Positions 1-5,117 of a DNA stretch of 9,460 bases are shown piece after piece. Each line of letters opens with the position of its first letter. Position 1 is the stretch's first letter. Source of the stretch: an archaeon. Its GTDB lineage: Archaea; Micrarchaeota; Micrarchaeia; Norongarragalinales; SBBD01. The stretch is from the NCBI GenBank assembly GCA_005239845.1, contig SBBD01000051.1, positions 1 to 9,460 of the forward strand. The letters run 5' to 3'. The notes under the pieces are model-generated. The model saw only the letters and a program-made list of their open reading frames with translations, searched no databases and was not told the DNA's origin. The translations under genes were made by a program, and so were the position numbers.

Positions 1-165
1 ATCTGCAGACGACGGATCCACGTTTCTTCTCTAAACGGATTTTCCTCCAGCGGCTAGCACGAGCGGAAAAATCATTCCCAAAACCAAGTGCGCGCTGGAG
101 AAAGCAGAGAGGTAACGCCGTTGTTTGCGACAAGGGGAAATGTTTTTTCCTTTGGAGAGGAAGAA
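1..165 (+). other. Probable 3' part of an intron or insertion in 23S helix 89
   Basis: If the 23S were continuous, this stretch should hold the GGATAACAGGCTGAT region and the loop of helix 89. None of that is present, while recognisable rRNA starts abruptly at ATCGACC (166). A 9-bp stem (143-151 with 158-166, one G-U pair, loop TTGGAG) ends exactly at that junction, as expected near a splice or processing site. One plus-strand frame is open from position 3 to about 250, but its translation shows no LAGLIDADG motif I can recognise. Archaeal 23S introns spliced at bulge-helix-bulge sites are well known, but the 5' junction lies outside the window, so a true intron cannot be told from an insertion or a fragmented rRNA. 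Confidence 0.55.
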
Positions 166-577
166 ATCGACCCTGCGGTTTGGTACATCGCTATCGGCTC
201 AGGTCATCCTGGCGGTGCAGGAGCCGCCAAGGGTTGGGTTGTTCATCCATTAAAGACCTACGCTAGTTGGGTTCAGAACGTCGCGAGACAGTTCGGTGGC
301 ATCTCCTAGACGTGCATGGCCGTCTGAGGGCAAGGTTCTCTAAGTACGAGAGGAACGGGGAACCGGCGCCTCTGGTGTTGCAGCTGTCTTCCAAGGCAAG
401 CTGCGTAGCTACGCGCTAACGGATAAGTCCTGAAGGCATCTAAGGACGAAGCCGTTCCTAAAACGAGACGGCCTAGGTCAGTCACAGCAGATGACGTTGA
501 TAGGGCGGGCGTGTAAGCCACGAGCGCAAGCGAGTGGTGAGCGAACCGCTACTAACGACCGTATCCTCAAACTTCCC
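166..577 (+). rRNA. rrl: 23S rRNA, 3' part (domain V 3' side and domain VI)
   Basis: This is the 3' end of the large-subunit rRNA. Landmarks in order are: the 3' strand of helix 89 from ATCGACCC; the stretch ending TATCGGCTC (E. coli 2504-2512); the A-loop TGTTC within 240-252; the conserved GAACGTCG and GAGACAGTTCGGT containing A2602; the sarcin-ricin loop AGTACGAGAGGA at about 344-355; GTTGATAGGGCGGGCGTGTAAGC-type helix 99-101 sequence near 495-520; and the terminal ACCGCTACTAACGACC. The helix 90-92 wording (ATCCTGGCGGTGCAG, CCGCCAAGGGT) is archaeal. The 3' end near 577 is estimated by homology. The canonical 5' strand of helix 89, with A2451, is not in the window, so the gene is interrupted upstream. 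Positions 191 and 193 correspond to A2503 and G2505 but read C and A. No 5S rRNA follows. Confidence 0.93.
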
Positions 578-767
578 CAAAGTGGATTCGATGCAGTAGC
601 GTGAAACGATTAGGGAACGTATTGGGGACCACTAAACATAGAACAAATACCTATCTTGCTTGTCAAATTTCCGCGCTTCCACGCGCACCTTTATTTTTGA
701 AAAGCGAGCGGCAGCTTTGTCCTTGGGAGAAAAACAATATTAAACAAGGGAATGCATTGGATTCTGT
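578..767 (+). other. Spacer between 23S rRNA and the next gene
   Basis: No 5S rRNA, tRNA or convincing ORF is visible. Just past the rRNA end, CCCCAA (575-580) can pair with TTGGGG (622-627), or alternatively AGTGG (581-585) with CCACT (629-633). These could belong to the 23S processing stem, but its partner upstream of 23S is not in the window. A second TATA-like stretch, TTTATTTTT, lies at about 690-698. Confidence 0.4.
736..744 (+). promoter_or_regulatory. TATA-like box for the 768-1478 gene
   Basis: AATATTAAA is centred about 28 nt upstream of the ATG at 768. That is the usual archaeal TATA-to-start distance and would give a leaderless or nearly leaderless mRNA. There is no Shine-Dalgarno sequence before that ATG, which agrees with this reading. 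Confidence 0.4.
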
Positions 768-1478
768 ATGGGAACCGCAACGTCAAGGGGATTGCCGAAC
801 AGAATAGTGGTTAGATTCGAGCATTTGCCTGCAAGAGTACAGCAAGTCATCGGGACAGGAAAGTTGGAAAACGTGGCGGGGGAATGGCTGCCGCTCTTTG
901 GTCAAAAGCCGTCCATTCAGGGCGCTCGAAAATTGAAAGCGATTGATGGAACTTTGGCAGCAATGTCCGGAAGTGTTGTTGCAAACACGCTCCTCAACCA
1001 AGCTACTGGAAAAGCAATTTCGCTTGAAGAAGCAATCGGAGGCGGCACCACGTTTGGTTTTTTCGCAAGGGGGAGAGGAGTACAAAACACGCTGATGAAA
1101 ATTGCCCACAAGGAACTGCTCGACGCTATGAGATTTTTTGGTGCCATAAATCCTAACCACGAAGTAGCCTATCCGAAAAATTGGATTAATCCAGCAGACA
1201 TTGCACGAACACATCCGATCGTTTACGTTAACCGGAAGGGGGACTTAGTTTTTCTAAAAAACAGTCGCGCAGAGTATTACCGGTTCAAGTACCAGCAAAA
1301 GTTTGGCCGATCCATGTGGCGTTGGCGCGGGTATCTTGCACCTCCGGCCGCCCCAGAAAAAGTAAAGGATTGGGCGAAAGCCCAATTGGAGAAAGTTGGA
1401 AGGAAGCTGAATGAATACGTTCCTCGACCTGCGCCGGTGCCAGTACCTGTAAGAGCGTTCAGAAAGGGCAGGAGGTGA
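768..1478 (+). CDS. Hypothetical basic protein, 236 aa
   Basis: I do not recognise the family. The ATG at 768 is the first in-frame start after a TAA at 741-743; an internal GTG at 807 is an alternative. No Shine-Dalgarno sequence precedes the ATG, but a TATA-like box lies about 28 nt upstream. The middle has a Gly/Ala-rich stretch (about residues 65-100, with EEAIGGGTTFGFFARGRG) that may be a short hydrophobic segment. The C-terminal third is rich in Arg, Lys, Tyr and Trp (YYRFKYQQKFGRSMWRWRGY), followed by a helical charged segment and a Pro/Val tail ending RKGRR, a pattern that could fit nucleic-acid binding. Its stop overlaps the Shine-Dalgarno of the next gene, so it is probably the first gene of a three-gene operon. 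Third codon positions are more A/T-rich than in the downstream genes, hinting at a different origin. That it is a real gene rests on its length and this coupling. Confidence 0.65.
   Translation: MGTATSRGLPNRIVVRFEHLPARVQQVIGTGKLENVAGEWLPLFGQKPSIQGARKLKAIDGTLAAMSGSVVANTLLNQATGKAISLEEAIGGGTTFGFFARGRGVQNTLMKIAHKELLDAMRFFGAINPNHEVAYPKNWINPADIARTHPIVYVNRKGDLVFLKNSRAEYYRFKYQQKFGRSMWRWRGYLAPPAAPEKVKDWAKAQLEKVGRKLNEYVPRPAPVPVPVRAFRKGRR
1471..1478 (+). promoter_or_regulatory. Strong Shine-Dalgarno deciding a TTG start
   Basis: GGAGGTGA matches the canonical anti-Shine-Dalgarno over eight bases and includes the TGA stop of the preceding gene. It lies 6 nt before TTG at 1485 and 12 nt before ATG at 1491, so the TTG is favoured. 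It couples translation of the two genes. Confidence 0.75.
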
Positions 1479-1484
1479 GCAAAC

Positions 1485-1934
1485 TTGTTCATGAAAAAAC
1501 GGGACGGCCACCGGAGCGAGACAAAGCGGCAGACTGACCCTGTGGAGGAATCCGTCATCAAGGGCATGCTTTTAGGGCTGGCGCTCGTGGGGCTCTTGTT
1601 GTTCTACTTCACGGCCGTGAAGACGTCCGAGGAAAAGTTTTCACAAATCTACTTGGACGACGTGAAGGAACAGAACGCGTTGCAGGGACAGCCGTTCGAC
1701 TTCAGCTTCACGATAGAGAACCTCGAGGGAAGGGAAGCCGTTTACGAGTATCAAGTGCTTTTAGGGGAGAAACAAGTGGAAGGGCGGAAGCTGATTGTGG
1801 AAGACGGAGCGTCTTTCGTTGTGGCCGCTCGCTTGCCTCCGCTCGCTTATGGGGAGCACCGCGTGAAAGTGCTCGTGCACACGGATGGGAAAAAGGAGCT
1901 GTTGAGCTTGTGGTTTACGTTACAGGCACGCTGA
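1485..1934 (+). CDS. Single-pass membrane protein with Ig-like ectodomain, DUF1616-like
   Basis: The 149-aa protein has a basic, hydrophilic N-terminus (residues 1-22) and one transmembrane helix at about 25-46 (KGMLLGLALVGLLLFYFTAV). A C-terminal domain of about 100 residues follows and looks like a small beta-sandwich: FDFSFTIENLEG, a YEYQVLLG strand, EDGASFVVAARLPPL and HRVKVLVHTDG. This order resembles the extracytoplasmic part of archaeal DUF1616 proteins, where a conserved I-x-N-x-E/G turn precedes paired strands. By the positive-inside rule the C-terminal domain is outside the cell. The TTG start is chosen from the Shine-Dalgarno position; ATG at 1491 would remove two residues. It sits 6 nt after the previous gene and 4 nt before the Trm9-like gene. 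The membrane topology is firm, the family assignment tentative, and the function unknown. Confidence 0.8.
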   Translation: MFMKKRDGHRSETKRQTDPVEESVIKGMLLGLALVGLLLFYFTAVKTSEEKFSQIYLDDVKEQNALQGQPFDFSFTIENLEGREAVYEYQVLLGEKQVEGRKLIVEDGASFVVAARLPPLAYGEHRVKVLVHTDGKKELLSLWFTLQAR

Positions 1935-1938
1935 TTTT

Positions 1939-2595
1939 ATGAACGCATTCGATGCCATTGCGGGCGAGTGGAACAAATTCAGGACTCACCCCATTAGCTC
2001 GCTCTACGTTTTTCTTCCGTACTTGAAGGGCGACGAAACCGTTTTGGACGCGGGGTGCGGGAACGGAAGAAATTTAGTGGAGATTGCGAAACAGTGCAGG
2101 CAGGCGTACGGGATTGATGTTTCCAAGAAAATGATTTTGGAGGCCAGAAAGAAAATGGCTGAGAAAAAAACGCGCGCCGTCCTCCTTCCTGCCGACATCC
2201 GCAAAATTCCTTTTCCCAATGATTTTTTTGACGTCGTGTTTTGCCTTGCCGTTCTTCATCACCTGAAGCCTTTGCAGCAAAAAAAGGCGTTGAAGGAGAT
2301 GGAGAGGGTGCTTAAGCCCGGCGGGCGGATGTTGGTAAGCGTGTGGAACAAACGGCACCCGAAGCTCCGGAAACTGGGGAAGGCGAGGAACCGGCAATCC
2401 GAACTCATTCCTTGGACAACCAGAGCGGGCAAAGCGGGGGAAAGGTACTACTATTTCTTCGAGAGGAAGGAATTGAGGGAGAAGACGGAAAAAGCCGGTT
2501 TTTCTGTAGAGCGCGTGTTCTTCGAGAGGAAGGGGAAAGAAGCAAAGGAGGAAGAGGCGCACAACTTGTGCCTCGTTGGAAGAAGGAAGCAATAA
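1939..2595 (+). CDS. Class I SAM methyltransferase, Trm9/ALKBH8-like (tRNA wobble-uridine candidate)
   Basis: This 218-aa Rossmann-fold methyltransferase shows motif I VLDAGCGNGRN (residues 35-45), the acidic D60 at the end of strand 2 (GIDVS), ADIRKIPFPNDFFD (85-98), the AVLHHL motif (104-109) and LKPGG (125-129). The opening NAFDAIAGEWNKFRTHP, the CGNGRN signature, AVLHHL, LVSVW and the C-terminal IPW...RYYYFFERKELREKTEKAGF resemble Trm9 and the ALKBH8 methyltransferase domain. These methylate carboxymethyluridine at tRNA position 34 and work with the zinc protein Trm112. No Trm112 gene is in the window. The ATG is 4 nt after the previous stop and has no clear Shine-Dalgarno, so it is probably translated by coupling. 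A small-molecule (UbiE-like) substrate is the alternative. The fold is certain and the substrate inferred. Confidence 0.88.
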   Translation: MNAFDAIAGEWNKFRTHPISSLYVFLPYLKGDETVLDAGCGNGRNLVEIAKQCRQAYGIDVSKKMILEARKKMAEKKTRAVLLPADIRKIPFPNDFFDVVFCLAVLHHLKPLQQKKALKEMERVLKPGGRMLVSVWNKRHPKLRKLGKARNRQSELIPWTTRAGKAGERYYYFFERKELREKTEKAGFSVERVFFERKGKEAKEEEAHNLCLVGRRKQ

Positions 2596-2636
2596 GAGGA
2601 TAAGGGGGTACAGCAGGACTTAAGCCGGCGAGTTTT

Positions 2637-2652
2637 GGAAAGGGTATAATAA
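2637..2652 (+). promoter_or_regulatory. BRE plus TATA-like box for the second methyltransferase gene
   Basis: Purine-rich GGAAAGGG (2637-2644), a possible BRE, is followed directly by TATAATAA (2645-2652). Transcription would start near 2675, only a few bases before the TTG starts at 2680 or 2689. This suggests the gene is transcribed separately from the upstream operon. Confidence 0.5.
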
Positions 2653-2679
2653 GCATAATCCGAGCATAGTCGTGAGGGG

Positions 2680-3396
2680 TTGAATCGATTGACCGAATAT
2701 TTGCACGAGTTGAAACAGGTCGAGTTCACGGACTTCTGGCTGCAGGCGAAAAGCGAACTCTTCCTGAAGCACTTGCCGCACGCGAATCGCAGGCAGGCGC
2801 TCGACTTGGGGGCCGGCACGGGATTGCTTACGTTCAAGCTGGCGGAACGCGGGTGGAGCGTGGACGCCTTGGAGCCGGATGAAGAGGCCGTGGAATGGAT
2901 AAAACAAAAAGCCAAAGGGAAATCGGGAAAGGTAAAAGTAATTCATGGCACGTTGGAGTCGTTCAAACCAAAGCACGCCTATTCGTTGGTAGTCATGGCG
3001 GACGTTTTGGAGCACATAGAAAAGGATGAGGAAGCGCTTCGCAAGATATTCGGATTGTTGGAGGAAGGTGGAACACTGCTGTTGTCGGTACCTGCTCATC
3101 CTCGCTTGTGGAACGCGCACGACGAGCACTGTAGGCATTGTCGAAGATACCGGAAGGGAGAGTTGAGGAAAAAGCTGGAGAAGGCCGGGTTTGCGGTGAG
3201 GGACGTGAGGTACTGGAATTTGGCGATGGTGCCCTTGGCGTTGCTGAACAAGCTCGTGTACCGTAAGACGTACCCGCACCAAAGCATCAATGCGATGCCG
3301 TGGCTCAACCGCCTGCTCAAGGAGTACTACGTGAACGTGGAAAACCAGTTTAAGATGCCGTTCGGCATCAGCTTGTTTGCCGTGGCCGTGAAGTAA
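2680..3396 (+). CDS. Class I SAM-dependent methyltransferase (envelope or lipid substrate type)
   Basis: This 238-aa methyltransferase has motif I LDLGAGTG (residues 41-48), the acidic residue in LEPD (64-67), motif II-like VVMADVLEHIEKDEEALRKI (104-123) and LLEEGGTLLLSVPAHPRLW (126-144). It continues with the characteristic HDEHCRHCRRYRKGEL block (147-162) and an AGF turn (169-171). A hydrophobic, aromatic C-terminal part ends in PFGISLFAVAVK. The S-V-P-A-x-P-x-L-W...HD...H..RRY pattern is shared by methyltransferases usually encoded beside glycosyltransferases and polyprenol-linked enzymes, so a lipid or glycan substrate is plausible but unproven. The start is uncertain: TTG 2680 lies almost on top of GAGGGG (2674-2679), while TTG 2689 has it at a normal 9-nt distance and would give 235 aa. 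It is not a duplicate of the preceding Trm9-like gene, because its motifs belong to another subfamily. Confidence 0.87.
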   Translation: MNRLTEYLHELKQVEFTDFWLQAKSELFLKHLPHANRRQALDLGAGTGLLTFKLAERGWSVDALEPDEEAVEWIKQKAKGKSGKVKVIHGTLESFKPKHAYSLVVMADVLEHIEKDEEALRKIFGLLEEGGTLLLSVPAHPRLWNAHDEHCRHCRRYRKGELRKKLEKAGFAVRDVRYWNLAMVPLALLNKLVYRKTYPHQSINAMPWLNRLLKEYYVNVENQFKMPFGISLFAVAVK

Positions 3397-3423
3397 CGCT
3401 GGTTCCGACGTCGCGCAAAAGGG

Positions 3424-3430
3424 TTTTAAA
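3424..3430 (+). promoter_or_regulatory. TATA box for tRNA-Gln
   Basis: TTTTAAA, preceded by the purine-rich AAAAGGG, is centred 30 nt upstream of the first base of the tRNA, the expected spacing for an archaeal tRNA promoter. Confidence 0.6.
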
Positions 3431-3456
3431 GCGGTTTTCGCGTAAGAAGTAGGCAG

Positions 3457-3569
3457 AGCCCCGTCGTCTAGCGGCCTGCTCCTTTTTCTTTAATGCAAGA
3501 GAAAGAGAGCCTGCAGAAGGATGAGAGGCTTTGGACCTCTTGACAGCGGTTCGAATCCGCTCGGGGCTA
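3457..3569 (+). tRNA. tRNA-Gln (UUG anticodon) with an intron in the D-loop
   Basis: The acceptor stem AGCCCCG (3457-3463) pairs fully with CGGGGCT (3562-3568), with discriminator A at 3569. The anticodon stem AGAGG/CCTCT (3524-3528, 3536-3540) holds loop CTTTGGA, anticodon TTG at 3531-3533. The T-arm is AGCGG-TTCGAAT-CCGCT. The D-stem is GTCT (3466-3469) with GGAT (3519-3522), but 49 nt separate the two strands instead of about 9. Removing about 40 nt leaves the D-loop AGCGGCCTA, normal for archaeal tRNA-Gln. CCA is not encoded. The gene is preceded by a TATA box and followed by T5 at 3574-3578. In archaea this tRNA is usually charged with Glu and then amidated by GatDE. Identity is certain; the intron boundaries are not. 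Confidence 0.93.
3478..3517 (+). other. Noncanonical tRNA intron (D-loop of tRNA-Gln)
   Basis: Excision of roughly 3478-3517 restores a 9-nt D-loop. The insert folds on itself: CTC plus TTTTTCTTT (3479-3491, one bulged C) pairs with AGAGAAAGAGAG (3498-3509) around the loop AATGCA. CTGC (3476-3479) can also pair with GCAG (3513-3516), the same GCAGAA 3' end seen in the tRNA-Asn intron. Applying the tRNA-Asn splicing geometry to that helix would instead cut at 3481/3482 and 3518/3519, giving a 12-nt D-loop. Archaeal tRNA introns outside the anticodon loop are known, so the call is sound, but the cut sites could move by a few bases. Confidence 0.7.
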
Positions 3570-3573
3570 TGCA

Positions 3574-3578
3574 TTTTT
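3574..3578 (+). terminator. T-run terminator of tRNA-Gln
   Basis: Five T residues follow 4 nt after the tRNA 3' end. Archaeal polymerase terminates at such T-tracts without a hairpin. Confidence 0.45.
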
Positions 3579-3652
3579 CAAGGATAAACAGGACAAGTAA
3601 GGGAAGGGGATCAGGAACAACCTCAAACTGGGGGGAAACCGTAGGTTGCCCC

Positions 3653-3680
3653 GCGGTTCGGGTTCTGAATCCGCTCGGGG
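3653..3680 (+). pseudogene. Fragment resembling the tRNA-Gln 3' end (T-arm and acceptor strand)
   Basis: GCGGTTC (3653-3659) and GAATCCGCTCGGGG (3667-3680) reproduce 21 consecutive bases of the tRNA-Gln T-arm and acceptor strand (3546-3566). They are interrupted by seven extra bases, GGGTTCT, which look like a local repeat of GGTTC. No matching 5' acceptor, D-arm or anticodon arm is found upstream, so it is not a complete tRNA. The fragment also folds as a hairpin, CCCCG-CGG against CCG-CT-CGGGG. It ends directly at the TATA box of the eS17 gene. A partial tRNA duplication or an old integration scar are both possible. Confidence 0.5.
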
Positions 3681-3681
3681 G

Positions 3682-3688
3682 TTATAAA
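3682..3688 (+). promoter_or_regulatory. TATA box for the rps17e-tyrS operon
   Basis: TTATAAA is a near-consensus archaeal TATA element. Transcription would start near 3711, leaving a leader of about 80 nt before the eS17 ATG. A 24-codon ORF at 3702-3776 begins slightly upstream of that predicted start, so it is probably not translated. Confidence 0.6.
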
Positions 3689-3791
3689 GATAAAGGAAAA
3701 AATGAAGGAACGGGCATTTCCACACGTGGATGGAAAGGCGCTTACCGTCACGTTTTTCCAGGCATTTTTGGATTAGAAGGGTGTTGTTGAG

Positions 3792-4010
3792 ATGGGCAGA
3801 ATCAAGGGAAAGAACCTGAAGACCGCGAGCAAGGACTTGCTTCAGCGCGCCGGCGCGCAGTTCAGCGCGGACTTCGCGCACAACAAGCAGGTCCTGAAGG
3901 ACCTCGGCATCCTGCAAGGCAACCGCATCGAGAGAAACAAGCTCGCCGGCGACCTGACACGGCACAAGAAACAGGAACTCGCCGCGCAAAAACAGGCGGA
4001 AGCGGCTTAA
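3792..4010 (+). CDS. rps17e: Small-subunit ribosomal protein eS17 (S17e)
   Basis: The 72-aa protein matches the archaeal/eukaryotic eS17 family in length and sequence. It shows the opening MGRIKGKNLKTASKDLL, the diagnostic DFAHNKQVLKDLGIL (residues 27-41; family pattern F-x-x-D-F-x-x-N-K) and RNKLAGDLTRHKKQEL (48-63; family pattern R-N-K-I-A-G-Y-V-T-H/R-L). eS17 sits on the 30S subunit body and has no bacterial equivalent, which supports the archaeal assignment. The start is the usual family start; only a weak GGTG lies upstream. The stop is 5 nt before the tyrS ATG, so the two genes form an operon. The Ala/Gln/Lys-rich tail (QKQAEAA) slightly extends the family core. Confidence 0.95.
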   Translation: MGRIKGKNLKTASKDLLQRAGAQFSADFAHNKQVLKDLGILQGNRIERNKLAGDLTRHKKQELAAQKQAEAA

Positions 4011-4015
4011 AGGAC

Positions 4016-5050
4016 ATGGACGTGGAAGCGCGCGTGGAGCTCGCTTGCAGGGCTCCGACGCAAGAAATCGTGGAGAAAGAGGAATTGAAGCGGCTCTTGG
4101 AGACGCAGCGCGAGCCCGTGCACTACATCGGCTTCGAAATCTCGGGTTTGCTGCACGCGGGCAGCTTGCTCATGGCCGGCTACAAAATCAACGACTTGAA
4201 GAAGGCGGGCTTCAAGACGCAGCTTTTCCTCGCGGACTGGCATACGGTCATCAACGACAAGCTGGAAGGCGACTGGGAACGCGTAAAGAAAGCGTCGGCG
4301 TACTATGAGGAGGCGTTCGAGTTTTTCTGTCCCGGAGTGCACATTGTAAGGGGTTCGGAGCTGTATCATGGAAACGACGAATATTGGAGGGATGTCGTGG
4401 AGTTCAGCAAGCACTTGACCTTGAAACGGGCGACGCGTTGCTTGACCATCATGGGAAGAAGCGAGGCGGAGGCCGTGCAGCTCGCGCAGTACTTGTACGT
4501 GCCCATGCAGGGCGTGGACATCAAGCACTTGAAAGTCGACGTGGCACACGCGGGCATGGACCAGCGCAAAGTGCACATGGCAGCAAGGGAAATCTTCCCG
4601 AAGATGAAACGGAAGAAACCCATCGCGTTGCACCATGCCATTTTGTCTTCGCTTGCCCCTCCTGCTTCTAGCGAAGAATACGGAAACAAGATGAGCAAGA
4701 GCAAGCCCGGCTCAGCCGTTTTCATTCATGATTCGGCAGAGGAAATCAAACAAAAGCTGCAGAAGGCCTACTGCCCGGAACACGCGGAAGGCAACCCGGT
4801 CCTGGATTTGGCGAAATACATTGTTTTTCATGAGGGGAAAGCATTTCGCGTCGAGAGGCCGCAAAAGTTCGGAGGAGAAATCCTTTTCACGAGTTTCGAG
4901 GAAGTGCACAAGGCCTACGCGGAAAAGAAATTGCATGCACAGGACTTGAAGAACGCGGTCGCGGAAGCGTTGAACCAGCAGCTGGAACCAGTCCGCAAGC
5001 ACTTTGAGAACAAAAAGGAATTGCTGCAACCTTTCTTGAAGGAAGAATAG
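4016..5050 (+). CDS. tyrS: Tyrosyl-tRNA synthetase, archaeal/eukaryotic type
   Basis: This class Ic synthetase charges tRNA-Tyr with tyrosine. At 344 aa it has the compact archaeal length without the bacterial S4-like domain. The N-terminal catalytic motif is GLLHAGS (residues 44-50) in the HIGH position, following HYIGFEISG with Tyr37 at the site of the substrate-binding Tyr32 of the Methanocaldococcus enzyme. Y161, Q165 and D168 keep the spacing of the tyrosine-binding Y151/Q155/D158 set. GMDQRKVHM (180-188), KMSKS (225-229), NPVLDL (260-265) and ERPQKFGGE (280-288) are family signatures, followed by the C-terminal anticodon-binding domain (LHAQDLKNAVA...LEPVR). The second His of HIGH is replaced by Ser50. 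The gene is 5 nt downstream of rps17e, with a weak AAGGA before the ATG. Confidence 0.97.
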   Translation: MDVEARVELACRAPTQEIVEKEELKRLLETQREPVHYIGFEISGLLHAGSLLMAGYKINDLKKAGFKTQLFLADWHTVINDKLEGDWERVKKASAYYEEAFEFFCPGVHIVRGSELYHGNDEYWRDVVEFSKHLTLKRATRCLTIMGRSEAEAVQLAQYLYVPMQGVDIKHLKVDVAHAGMDQRKVHMAAREIFPKMKRKKPIALHHAILSSLAPPASSEEYGNKMSKSKPGSAVFIHDSAEEIKQKLQKAYCPEHAEGNPVLDLAKYIVFHEGKAFRVERPQKFGGEILFTSFEEVHKAYAEKKLHAQDLKNAVAEALNQQLEPVRKHFENKKELLQPFLKEE

Positions 5051-5117
5051 GCAAAGCGTTCTTTGGAGCCACAGTGGAGAGCAGGCGAAGAAGCGGAGAG
5101 ACGAGGGAAGCAGGCGT

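Noticed and set aside
88..309. Open reading frame of 73 codons across the first part of the window
   Set aside because: Most of it lies in recognisable 23S rRNA, so it is a chance frame.
601..807. 68-codon plus-strand frame after the rRNA
   Set aside because: No promoter spacing or Shine-Dalgarno, no recognisable protein features, and it overlaps the better-supported 768 gene in another frame.
3590..3684. A second full tRNA with a T-loop intron
   Set aside because: No matching 5' acceptor strand, D-arm or anticodon arm could be found; only the 3' part resembles a tRNA.
3702..3776. 24-codon ORF in the eS17 leader, considered as a leader peptide
   Set aside because: Its ATG lies only about 17 nt from the TATA centre, probably upstream of the transcription start.
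3521..3790. 89-codon frame over tRNA-Gln and the following spacer
   Set aside because: It covers the tRNA anticodon and T-arms and the eS17 promoter; no protein family resemblance.
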